Source: Actinomadura rudentiformis (GTDB lineage: Bacteria > Actinomycetota > Actinomycetes > Streptosporangiales > Streptosporangiaceae). From it: DNA of 64,000 nt. Within the stretch, counting starts at the first letter, position 1, and the number at the start of each line of letters is the position of its first letter. Below, piece after piece: positions 16,066 through 23,343 of this stretch. Below the pieces are notes generated by a model that did not search any database, had not been told where the DNA came from, and was given only the letters and a program-made list of their open reading frames with translations. The translations under genes and the position numbers were made by a program. The stretch is from assembly GCF_008923185.1 (NCBI RefSeq), contig NZ_WBMT01000022.1:150124-214123 (forward strand). Direction: 5' to 3'.

Positions 16066-16670
16066 CGACGGACGGCCGCCTGGTCCGCGGCGACCACACC
16101 CGCAGGCGCATCCTGTCGCGCGCCATGGACATCGCGTCCCTCGAAGGCCTGGAGGCCCTCTCGATCGGGCGGCTCGCCACCGAGCTCAAGGTCAGCAAGA
16201 GCGGCGTCTTCGCGCACTTCGGCTCCAAGGAGGAGCTGCAGCTCGCCGTGATCCGGGCGGCCAAGGCGGTGTTCGCGTCCCGCGTCGTCGAGCCCGCGTT
16301 CGCCGAGGCTCCCGGCCGGCGCCGCCTGGAGGCGCTCTGCGACGGCTGGCTCACCTACTCCGAACGCCGCGTCTTTCCCGGCGGCTGCTTCTTCTTCTCG
16401 GTCGGCGCCGAGTTCGACGCCCGTCCCGGCCGTGTCCGCGACGCCCTCGCCGACGCCCGCCGCGAGTGGCTGGCGCTGTACGCGCAGACGATCCGTGACG
16501 CCCAGCAGCTCGGCGAGCTCGACGACAGTGTCAACCCGGCCCAGCTCGCGTTCGAACTGGACGCCTTCGCCACCGCCGCCAACTCGGCGGCGCTCCTGCT
16601 CGACGACTCGACCGCCTACGCACGCTCACGCTGCGCGATCCGCACAAGGCTGGCCGCGCTGAAAACCTGA
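16062..16670 (+). CDS. TetR-family transcriptional regulator
   Basis: 202 residues. The N-terminal helix-turn-helix is about residues 12-58 (TRRRILSRAMDIASLEG...LKVSKSGVFAHFGSKEEL). The C-terminal half resembles the TetR_C class seen in YxaF/AcrR-like repressors. It is coupled to the MOSC gene and lies 34 bp before an MFS exporter, so it probably represses this three-gene unit; the ligand is unknown. Confidence 0.9.
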   Translation: MTTDGRLVRGDHTRRRILSRAMDIASLEGLEALSIGRLATELKVSKSGVFAHFGSKEELQLAVIRAAKAVFASRVVEPAFAEAPGRRRLEALCDGWLTYSERRVFPGGCFFFSVGAEFDARPGRVRDALADARREWLALYAQTIRDAQQLGELDDSVNPAQLAFELDAFATAANSAALLLDDSTAYARSRCAIRTRLAALKT

Positions 16671-16704
16671 ACTGAACATGTGAACTGAATATGGAGGTAT
16701 CCGG

Positions 16705-18114
16705 GTGACGTCAGATACCGAGACCAAGACCGCCAGCCCCCCGAAGGCCAACCCCGGACTGGTGCTGCTGCTCTGTTCCGGAGCGACGTTCATGGCGTTC
16801 CTCGACCTGTCGGTCGTGAACATCGCCTTCGTCGACATCCTGGCCGACTTCCCCGGAACGAAATCCTCGACTCTCACCTGGGTGGTCAGCGGTTACGCGG
16901 TGACGTTCGCCGCGTTCCTAACGCCCGCGGGCAGGCTGGCCGACACCCTCGGCAGACGCGAGGTCTTCCTCGGCTCCCTCCTCGGCTTCACGATCGCCTC
17001 GCTGGTCTGTGGCGCCGCCCCCAACCCGGAGGTGCTCATCGGGGGCCGCGTGGTGCAGGGCGCCTTCGCCGCGGGCATGATCCCGGCGGCGCTGGGCCTG
17101 CTCATCCAGCACATCCCGTTCGAGAACCTGATCAAGGCGATCGGCACCTGGTCGGCCGTGGGCGGCTTCTCCGCGGTCGTCGGCCCGATCGTCGGCGGGG
17201 TGCTGGTGGACGCGTTCGGCTGGCGCTCGGTCTTCTACGTGAACGGGCCGGTCGGCGTCGCCCTCATCCTCGGCACGTTCGCCGCCCTTCCCCGCATCCA
17301 CCCGCCCGCCGGTCTCAGGCACCCCGACCTGCTGGGCAGCCTGATCCTCGTGCTCGGCATCGGCGGGGTCGTCGCGGCCCTCACCGAAGGCGAGAACTGG
17401 GGCTGGACGGACACCCGCACCCTCGTCCTCCTCATCGGCGGCGTGGTCCTCGGCCTCGTCGCCCTCGTGCGGTCCCGTGGCCACGAGGCCCCCGCCATCG
17501 CGACGACGCTCTGGGCGAGCAGCCGCTTCGCGGTGTGCAACCTGGCCTCCCTGATCTTCGGCATCGCGATGTTCGCGTGGTTGCTCACCGGCCCGCTGCT
17601 CACGACGCAGGTCTGGCGCTGGAGCATCATGGAGAGCGCCGGCGCCCTGTCCATCGGCGCCGTCGTCTCGATGTTCGCCTCGGTCATGGCGGGCCGGGTG
17701 AGCGACCCCACCAGGCACCGCTGGGTGATCGCACTCGGCTCGGTTCTCTTCGCCGCCTGCAACCTCCTCATGGCCAGCGACCTCTTCGGCACCGAACCCC
17801 GCTTCTGGGATGCCTGGGTCCCGGCCTCGATCCTCGGCGGCGCGGGCCTCGGCCTCGGTGTGGCGGCCCTCTCCGCAGCCGCCGCCACGGCGCTCCCGCC
17901 CCTCCAGTTCGCCGCCGGTGTCGGCATGAACATGACCGCCCGCCAGCTCGGCGGCGCCCTGGGCATCGCCGGCATGGCCGCGATCCTCACCGCCGGCGGC
18001 GGCACCCGCGCCATCGACGCCTTCCACGACGTCTATCTCGCCTGCGCGGCCGTGGCCGTCATCGCCGCGATCGTGGCGGTGCTGCTCCCCGCTCCCGCCA
18101 CGGCCGAACAGTGA
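16705..18114 (+). CDS. MFS drug-exporter-type transporter (DHA2, 14 TM)
   Basis: 469 residues with about 14 hydrophobic segments. DHA2-family landmarks: FMAFLDLSVVNIA in TM1, GRLADTLGRREVF after TM2, and GGRVVQGAFAAGMIPAALG (motif C-like). It should export small molecules by proton antiport. GTG start at 16705 with a GGAGGT region upstream. Together with the adjacent TetR gene this is a typical exporter-repressor pair; it could export the product of the nearby cluster, but that is not shown by the sequence. Confidence 0.9.
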   Translation: MTSDTETKTASPPKANPGLVLLLCSGATFMAFLDLSVVNIAFVDILADFPGTKSSTLTWVVSGYAVTFAAFLTPAGRLADTLGRREVFLGSLLGFTIASLVCGAAPNPEVLIGGRVVQGAFAAGMIPAALGLLIQHIPFENLIKAIGTWSAVGGFSAVVGPIVGGVLVDAFGWRSVFYVNGPVGVALILGTFAALPRIHPPAGLRHPDLLGSLILVLGIGGVVAALTEGENWGWTDTRTLVLLIGGVVLGLVALVRSRGHEAPAIATTLWASSRFAVCNLASLIFGIAMFAWLLTGPLLTTQVWRWSIMESAGALSIGAVVSMFASVMAGRVSDPTRHRWVIALGSVLFAACNLLMASDLFGTEPRFWDAWVPASILGGAGLGLGVAALSAAAATALPPLQFAAGVGMNMTARQLGGALGIAGMAAILTAGGGTRAIDAFHDVYLACAAVAVIAAIVAVLLPAPATAEQ

Positions 18115-18116
18115 TC

Positions 18117-18152
18117 GAACGGGCCGCGGACAGGCGCGGCCGCGGCCCGTTC
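18117..18152. terminator. Terminator hairpin after the MFS gene
   Basis: A 13-bp perfect stem (18117-18129 with 18140-18152) and 10-base loop directly follow the MFS stop codon; no T tract. Confidence 0.7.
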
Positions 18153-18154
18153 TG

Positions 18155-18217
18155 TCAGAACCACTCGCTGTAGGCTCTGAACCACTCACTGTGGGCTCAG
18201 AACCACTCACTGTAGGC
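18155..18217. repeat. 21-bp tandem repeat, three units, spanning a stop codon
   Basis: Units 18155-18175, 18176-18196 and 18197-18217 differ by one to three bases. On the minus strand each encodes AYSEWF or AHSEWF followed by TGA or AGA. The gene at 18197 ends at the TGA of the first unit it meets; the other two copies lie in the 3' flank and would add 14 residues if that TGA were read through. Confidence 0.9.
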
Positions 18218-19243
18218 ACGCAGGCGGGTCAGGGCCTCGGCGGGGCCGAGGGCCGGCAGGGACAGTTCGGTCTCGCGGGCCCCGACCTGTGTGATCGTTC
18301 CGTTGCTGTCGATCGTGCAGGTGGTGCCGTGGGGCCACTCGCCGAACATGAGGCCGATCAGGTTGGCGCGCCGGGCGAGGGGGAGCACCACGTCGTCGTC
18401 CTGGCCCGGCGTGGAGATCCAGTACGTGGGGAGGCCGTGGCCCCGGGTGGGGCTCAGATCGGGGTTGGCCTGCTCGGCCTCGGCCATGAGCTGGTCCAGT
18501 TCGAGGTGCTCGATGGCCTCCTCGAGCAGTTCGCACACGTGGAGCCGGGGAGCCAGGGCCTGGCGGAGGGACTCCTCGAAGTCGCCCTCGAAGAGCCGGT
18601 TGAGCTCGTTGCGGGTGATGACGACCTTGGCTCCTCGGGTGACCAGCTCGACCAGCACGGCGCGGACGAAACCGTTGGCACCCGGGCCGATCACGCCGAG
18701 CCCGGTGGGCTGGGCGAGCCGTTCGGCTGTGCCCAGAACGGTGGCGGGAGGTTCGGGCTGGACGGGCGCGGCCGGCGCGAGGGCGGGCACGGGACGGGTG
18801 AGCATCTGGTGAAACGCGAAACCCAGCCCGAGAAGCACGACGGCGACGATGCTGGGGAACGTGCCTTGAGGCAGGCCGTCCTCGGCCGGAGCCGTGGTTT
18901 GGGGGATCAAGCTGGGCGCCGCTGTGATGGTCCTGGTGGGCTGCCTTGGCGGGCGCGTGGCCTTCGTGGGCCGGTGCCTGATCGGTGGGCGCTTGGCCGC
19001 GCGTTCGGGTCTTTGGCGCAGTGCCGGGCGTCTGGCGCCTCGCACTGACTTGCGGATGGCGCGGCCGAGATCAGGCTTCCTCCCGGTGAGCTCTTGGCGC
19101 AGATTCCGGCAGAGGGCGGAACGGTCCAGCAGTTCGCGGGCGGGACCGCGGAGATGCACGCAGTCGGCCGCCGCAGCCGGAGCTCCGGTGAGACAGAAGA
19201 ACGTCAGCGCGAGACCCAGGAGCATGCGCCTACGGAACGTCAC
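18197..19243 (-). CDS. Membrane-anchored protein of unknown function
   Basis: 348 residues from the GTG at 19243, which has GGGGGAGGG nine bases upstream; a longer frame to 19345 lacks such a site. A signal-peptide-like segment (MLLGLALTFFCLTG) is followed by an Arg/Pro-rich basic linker, then one transmembrane segment (FPSIVAVVLLGLGFAF). The C-terminal ~180 residues (GANGFVRAVLVELVTRGAKVVITRNELNRLFEG) resemble, as I recall, the region after the membrane anchor in LysM/BTAD-type actinobacterial proteins, but no firm domain is assignable. The 3' end lies in a 21-bp tandem repeat. Confidence 0.6.
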   Translation of the reverse strand: MTFRRRMLLGLALTFFCLTGAPAAAADCVHLRGPARELLDRSALCRNLRQELTGRKPDLGRAIRKSVRGARRPALRQRPERAAKRPPIRHRPTKATRPPRQPTRTITAAPSLIPQTTAPAEDGLPQGTFPSIVAVVLLGLGFAFHQMLTRPVPALAPAAPVQPEPPATVLGTAERLAQPTGLGVIGPGANGFVRAVLVELVTRGAKVVITRNELNRLFEGDFEESLRQALAPRLHVCELLEEAIEHLELDQLMAEAEQANPDLSPTRGHGLPTYWISTPGQDDDVVLPLARRANLIGLMFGEWPHGTTCTIDSNGTITQVGARETELSLPALGPAEALTRLRAYSEWF

Positions 19244-19430
19244 AGGTGGCCACCCTCCCCCGATGATGACCTGCTCGTCCGATGTAATCAGTGAGGAGGC
19301 GATCGGCGGCGGGCCGACACGGGACCATGGGGAATCCGTGATCACTCCGATACTGACCGTGTCTATGGCTGACGGGTGTCTTGCCGGTCAACTAAAGTCA
19401 TCGGGCAGGGGGCGTACGAGGGGACGGCAC

Positions 19431-19895
19431 GTGACACAGGATCGGACGGGGATCTCCCCGGCGGCCACACTCGCGGAGAAGATCGAATGGCTGATCCAGA
19501 ACATGTGGCCCGTGGGGGTGCCGCCCGCCCGTAACAACGTCGAGACCGCGGCGGCCATCCACACGGCCACGGGCGAGGACATCTCCTCCACCACGGTGTG
19601 GAAACTGCGCACGGGGCGCCAGGACAACCCGCAGCTGCGGACGCTCACCGCCCTGGCCAACTTCTTCGGGGTGCCGATCGGCTACTTCGGCTTCCCCGGC
19701 GAGGCCGACCCGATCGACGACGATCTGACGTTCAAGGCACTGCGGCGCGAGGTCGCGGTGGGCGTGGTCCGGCCCGAGGTGCTGCGCGCGTTCGTCGACC
19801 TGTCGCCGGAGGCACGCTGGGTCGTCGACGAGATGATCCTCGCCGCGGCCCACGCCGACCGCCTGCGGCACAAGAAGGAACGCGCCGCCGAATGA
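19431..19895 (+). CDS. XRE-type DNA-binding protein (EspR-like)
   Basis: 154 residues from GTG 19431. A helix-turn-helix spans about residues 40-80 (TATGEDISSTTVWKLRTGRQDNPQLRTLTALANFFGVPIGYF). The arrangement, with the phrase TALANFFGVPIGYF and a C-terminal helical half (residues 95-150), parallels the mycobacterial nucleoid-associated regulator EspR and its many Streptomyces paralogues. Probably a dimeric DNA-binding regulator; targets unknown. Divergent from the membrane protein at 18197. Confidence 0.8.
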   Translation: MTQDRTGISPAATLAEKIEWLIQNMWPVGVPPARNNVETAAAIHTATGEDISSTTVWKLRTGRQDNPQLRTLTALANFFGVPIGYFGFPGEADPIDDDLTFKALRREVAVGVVRPEVLRAFVDLSPEARWVVDEMILAAAHADRLRHKKERAAE

Positions 19896-19896
19896 C

Positions 19897-19941
19897 GTGC
19901 CGCTGAAGGGCGTGCTGCTGAAGGGCGTGCCGCTGAACGGC
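19897..19941 (+). repeat. 15-bp tandem repeat, three units, after a stop codon
   Basis: Units at 19897-19911, 19912-19926 and 19927-19941 (GTGCCGCTGAAGGGC and variants) begin one base after the TGA of the XRE gene and fill most of the gap to the convergent gene. Confidence 0.9.
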
Positions 19942-19953
19942 GGCGGGCCCTCG

Positions 19954-20316
19954 TCAGCAGAGGGCGTCGTGGACCCGGCCGGCGTGGCGGGCCGCCTGGA
20001 GGCAGGCGACCCGGTCGGCGGGGTCCACGGCGCGTGAGGTGGCGACGACCAGGGCCTGGGTGACCAGCAGGGAGAACGTCGCGATCGACTCGGTGGGCTC
20101 GGCCTCTTCGAGCCGCCGGAGGGACGGGGCACGGGAGAGCGCCCACCAGGCATCGCTCGCCTCGTTCAGCGCGGTGGCGTAAGAAGGGGACCGGTCGGCG
20201 AGGGCCGAGGTGGCGCGTTCGACGAGTTCGAGGCCGGCGAACGCGGCGGCGAGCAGTGCGGGCAGGTCGCAGGCCGAACGGATCCGGCCTGCGGCGTAGG
20301 CGAAGTGATCCTGCAT
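19954..20316 (-). CDS. Small hypothetical helical protein
   Basis: 120 residues, Ala-rich and probably all helical; no recognised domain. It begins MQDHFAYAAGRIRS and ends with a Cys. Coding is supported by strong codon-position bias and by its fit between the XRE gene and the next gene. It converges on the XRE gene and may belong functionally with it, but nothing in the sequence gives a role. Confidence 0.55.
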   Translation of the reverse strand: MQDHFAYAAGRIRSACDLPALLAAAFAGLELVERATSALADRSPSYATALNEASDAWWALSRAPSLRRLEEAEPTESIATFSLLVTQALVVATSRAVDPADRVACLQAARHAGRVHDALC

Positions 20317-20445
20317 GCTGTCCCCCGTTTATCCAAGATGCCAGTGACCTCAGTCTGTCCATCACAGGAGATGTACGTCAATCATGGTTGCTCGCGTGTC
20401 GCCCACGTTGACAAAAGTTGAAGTCACTCCGGCCCTTCCGGGAGC

Positions 20446-21201
20446 TCACCGCGCGGGGGCGTCCTGGAAACGCGGTGCGCACATGTTGACCAGGCTGTCG
20501 AGCTTGTGGATCCGCTCGTCGTGGCCGATCTGGCGCAGCAGGTCGGCCACGGAGTCGTAGTGGCCGTACTCGTCGGCGTACGTCGTGGGCGCGGGCCGGT
20601 GCTCCAGCTCGGGGTGCTCGGCGACGAAGCTCATGTACTCGTGCTCGGCGTGGTCTTCGAAATCGGCGTTGAGGCGGTAGCTCAGCTCGGGCTTCACCAG
20701 GAACAGCAGCCAGGACACGTGGTAGTAGAAGAACGCGACCAGCCACGGCGCGGCCCGGTGGAGCAGGAACGACTGCTTGTGCCCGTCGCGCTGCACGAGG
20801 TCCTGAAGGATCAGCAGGTGCCACTGCTCGTTGTCCTGCTCCTCGCGGGTCTCCTCGATCCGCTCGTACACCCGCTTGGCGAGCGCGGACCGGCGGCGGT
20901 GGCGGGAGAGCGAGTGGTAGCCCACGCGCTCCCAGGCCTGGTACGGAACGCGGGCGATGAACTCCAGCATCGTGAACTTCACCAGTGTGCGCTCACGTCC
21001 GTACACCAGGTCCATCTGCTTGAAGAGCATCCGCGCGAGCAGCCCGTAGCGCAGCCGCGGCGCTTCGAGCGTCTCGATCTGTGCCGCGCGTAGTTCCCAG
21101 GGGGAGAGTTTGGGCGGGCCGTCATGGGGCTTGATGTGCGTTTCGGTGGCGCGCGTCCCGGTGGTGTTGGGTCCGGCGGCGGGGGAGGCGGTGAGCGTCA
21201 T
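20446..21201 (-). CDS. Alternative-oxidase-like diiron protein
   Basis: 251 residues from the ATG at 21201; the longer frame to 21351 lacks a ribosome site. The alternative oxidase ligand pattern is visible: E80 in FTMLEFIARVP, E125-QW-H128 in DNEQWHLL, E182 within DFEDHAEHEYMSF and E229-RI-H232 in HDERIHK. A hydrophobic hairpin (PWLVAFFYYHVSWLLFLV, ~152-169) would insert into one membrane leaflet. The family oxidises quinols with reduction of O2 to water, bypassing proton-pumping oxidases. Such genes are uncommon in actinomycetes. It stands alone between a hypothetical and a Nudix gene. A different diiron activity is possible. Confidence 0.75.
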   Translation of the reverse strand: MTLTASPAAGPNTTGTRATETHIKPHDGPPKLSPWELRAAQIETLEAPRLRYGLLARMLFKQMDLVYGRERTLVKFTMLEFIARVPYQAWERVGYHSLSRHRRRSALAKRVYERIEETREEQDNEQWHLLILQDLVQRDGHKQSFLLHRAAPWLVAFFYYHVSWLLFLVKPELSYRLNADFEDHAEHEYMSFVAEHPELEHRPAPTTYADEYGHYDSVADLLRQIGHDERIHKLDSLVNMCAPRFQDAPAR

Positions 21202-21353
21202 GGTTCCGTCCGTTCGTCGAGGTCCTGTTCGATCTGCCTCGATGTTCTGGGTACGGAACGTGGCGTCGCGTCGGCCGGGGAGAGGCACTTGGCGTACCCC
21301 CGGAGAGAGCCGCCCGGACGTGCCGTTACGACCCTCGGTGTAGGGGATCATCC

Positions 21354-21752
21354 CTACGGGTGCACGAGGCCGTTCGCCTTCGCGAGGTCGAGAGCCGCCT
21401 GTGACGCGGGCGCGAGCAGATCACGGTGCTCGTGCCCGACGTACCGGAACTCGTCGACCTCACCGGCGGGAACGATGTCGCCGTCGTAGTCGGCCGTGAA
21501 GCACACCATCCGCACGAACTCGTATTCCGGCTGGTCATGCGCGGGTGCGCGCACGACGCCCAGCCGCCGGAACGTGGCCGGGGCGAGCTCGACCGCCAGC
21601 TCTTCGCGAACCTCACGCGACAGCGCCGACCAGTCGTCCTCGCCCGGTTCGCGCTTGCCGCCGGGGAGGTAGAGCAGATCACGGCCGCGCGATCGCACGG
21701 TCAGCATGCGGCCCTGCGCGGCGTACACCCAGGCGACGACATCGAGCTCCAC
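21354..21752 (-). CDS. Nudix hydrolase
   Basis: 132 residues from GTG 21752. The Nudix box is complete: G-x5-E-x7-R-E-x2-E-E in GGKREPGEDDWSALSREVREEL. Family members hydrolyse nucleoside diphosphates linked to another group. An MTH/MutT-like or ADP-ribose role cannot be distinguished. Same strand as and 27 bp downstream of the MerR gene, hence possibly co-transcribed with it. Confidence 0.9.
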   Translation of the reverse strand: MELDVVAWVYAAQGRMLTVRSRGRDLLYLPGGKREPGEDDWSALSREVREELAVELAPATFRRLGVVRAPAHDQPEYEFVRMVCFTADYDGDIVPAGEVDEFRYVGHEHRDLLAPASQAALDLAKANGLVHP

Positions 21753-21779
21753 GCGATCAGTGTCCCAGGCGGGAGGGGT

Positions 21780-22409
21780 CTACTCGTCTCCGTATCGGCG
21801 TGCGGAGGCGTCTTCCTGGGCGAGCCGGTGAAGTGCGGTGAGCACCTGCTCGTACAGCACGGTGGACACCAGCATGGAATGCACGGTGCGGCTGCGCGGC
21901 GCGTCGCCGGTGACGCGGTCGATCTCGTGCTCGGCCACGGTGACGGCGGCCTTCACGTACGGGCGCAGGTCGGTGAGCGTGATCGGGAAGCCGAGCCGGC
22001 GCAGCGCCACGAAGGTCTGCGCGAGCAGGTTGCGCGCGGGCGCCTTGTCGGCGACCTGCCAGCCGAGTTCGCGGATCAGCGCGTCGACGTCCTCGCGGGC
22101 GGCCCGCCAGTGCGGGTCGTCGGGCGGCAGCACATGCGGGCCGATGGCATGCTGCGTCGTGCCGAACAGCTCGTGCATGCCGACCTTCTCGTCGTCCACC
22201 GCGGTGAGGATGCGTTTGATCGCGGCGACCGGCAGGTCGCCGACCTCGCGCAGCGCCCGGATGAGCCGCAGCCGTTCGAGGTGCCGGTCGTCGTACTCCG
22301 ACCGGGTGGTGCTGGCGGCCGCGCCCTTGGGCAACAGTTCCTCCCGGATGTAGAACTTGATCGTCTGAACGGTGAGGCCGCTGCGGTCGCTGAGCTCGGA
22401 GATCTGCAC
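21780..22409 (-). CDS. MerR-family transcriptional regulator
   Basis: 209 residues from GTG 22409 with AGGGGG upstream. The N-terminal winged helix (MQISELSDRSGLTVQTIKFYIREELLP) and following coiled segment (HLERLRLIRALREVGDLPVAAIKRIL) are typical. The C-terminal ~130 residues have no known metal-binding cysteines, so a small organic effector or a stress signal is more likely than a metal. Two palindromes upstream suggest autoregulation. Confidence 0.9.
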   Translation of the reverse strand: MQISELSDRSGLTVQTIKFYIREELLPKGAAASTTRSEYDDRHLERLRLIRALREVGDLPVAAIKRILTAVDDEKVGMHELFGTTQHAIGPHVLPPDDPHWRAAREDVDALIRELGWQVADKAPARNLLAQTFVALRRLGFPITLTDLRPYVKAAVTVAEHEIDRVTGDAPRSRTVHSMLVSTVLYEQVLTALHRLAQEDASARRYGDE

Positions 22410-22425
22410 GACGCACCCCCTTGGT

Positions 22426-22474
22426 TGGATACCAACACTATCCAGGGGACCCTGTTGGATACCGTCGCTATCCA
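22426..22474. promoter_or_regulatory. Two MerR-type operators upstream of the merR gene
   Basis: TGGATA-N7-TATCCA occurs at 22426-22444 and again at 22456-22474. The two 19-bp palindromes are exactly 30 bp apart and share flanking GTTGGATACC and CTATCCAG. MerR proteins bind palindromes of this length between promoter elements. The position just upstream of the GTG start points to autoregulation, perhaps with cooperative dimers. Confidence 0.7.
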
Positions 22475-22527
22475 GTCAGAGGGTGCTTCCTCGCCTACAG
22501 AGGGTCAACATCGGGGGGCCCTTGCGG

Positions 22528-23247
22528 TCAGTTGCCGGTGCGGCGCATGGATTCGGAGATCTTTTCGGCGGCGGCCATGACCGGGCCCGCGTGCAGGCGG
22601 CCGGGCGACCGGGTCAGGCGTTCCAGGGGGCCGGACACCGAGACGGCGGCGATCACACGGCCGCCCGCGCCCCGTATCGGGGCCGAGACCGAGCCGACGC
22701 CCTGCTCGCGTTCGCCCACGCTCTGGGCCCAGCCTCGGCGGCGGACCGAGGCCAGCGTGGTGGCCTCGAACTTGGCGCCGCGCAGGCCGCGGTGGAGGCG
22801 GTCGGGCTCCTCCCAGGCCAGCAGGATCTGGGCGGCCGAGCCCGCGGTCATGGGAAGCGCGGCGCCGACCGGGATCGTGTCGCGCAGGCCGCTCGTGCGT
22901 TCGGCGGAGGCCACGCACACGCGGACGTCGCCCTGGCGGCGGAAGAGTGAGGCGCTCTCGCCGGTGAGATCGCGGAGCTGGGCCAGGATGGGCTGGGCGA
23001 TGGCCAGCAGGCGGTCTTCGCCCGCCGCCACGGCCAGCTCGGCCAGGCGCGGACCCAGGATGAAACGGCCCTGGGTGTCCCGGTGAACGAGGCGGTGGTG
23101 CTCCAGCGCGACGGCGAGCCGGTGGGCGGTCGGGCGCGCCAGCCCGGTCGTCTGCACGAGCTGCGCCAGCGAGGCCGGACCGGCCTCCAGGGCGTTCAAG
23201 ACGAGAACCGCTTTGTCAAGTACGCCGACTCCGCTAGAGTTGTCCAT
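22528..23247 (-). CDS. ndgR: IclR-family regulator of leucine biosynthesis (NdgR type)
   Basis: 239 residues starting MDNSSGVGVLDKA at 23247, the start used by Streptomyces NdgR, which this closely resembles from memory. The N-terminal helix-turn-helix covers ~10-60 and the IclR effector domain ~80-235 (LRDTIPVGAALPMTAGSAAQILLAW). In Streptomyces NdgR controls leuCD and other amino acid genes and sits divergent from leuC, as here. A longer frame to 23307 is not supported. Confidence 0.92.
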   Translation of the reverse strand: MDNSSGVGVLDKAVLVLNALEAGPASLAQLVQTTGLARPTAHRLAVALEHHRLVHRDTQGRFILGPRLAELAVAAGEDRLLAIAQPILAQLRDLTGESASLFRRQGDVRVCVASAERTSGLRDTIPVGAALPMTAGSAAQILLAWEEPDRLHRGLRGAKFEATTLASVRRRGWAQSVGEREQGVGSVSAPIRGAGGRVIAAVSVSGPLERLTRSPGRLHAGPVMAAAEKISESMRRTGN

Positions 23248-23253
23248 GTCTTG

Positions 23254-23282
23254 ATATTGCCGTCTCGTAATTTGAGATGCAA
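23254..23282 (-). promoter_or_regulatory. ndgR promoter, probably leaderless; overlaps leuC control region
   Basis: On the minus strand TTGCAT (23282-23277) and CAATAT (23259-23254) are separated by 17 bp, and the ATG begins six bases after the -10 box, so transcription should start at or next to the ATG. A small palindrome TCTC-N7-GAGA (23263-23277) lies between the boxes and is a candidate NdgR site that could also control leuC. Confidence 0.6.
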
Positions 23283-23343
23283 GTCGAGTGGACCGGAGCC
23301 GGCGCATCGGCGCGCCGGACGATCACACAGGTGAGGTGGAGCG

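Noticed and set aside
19431..20316. XRE gene and small convergent gene as a toxin-antitoxin pair
   Set aside because: They are convergent rather than an operon, and the small protein has no toxin-like motif; an EspR-like regulator fits better.
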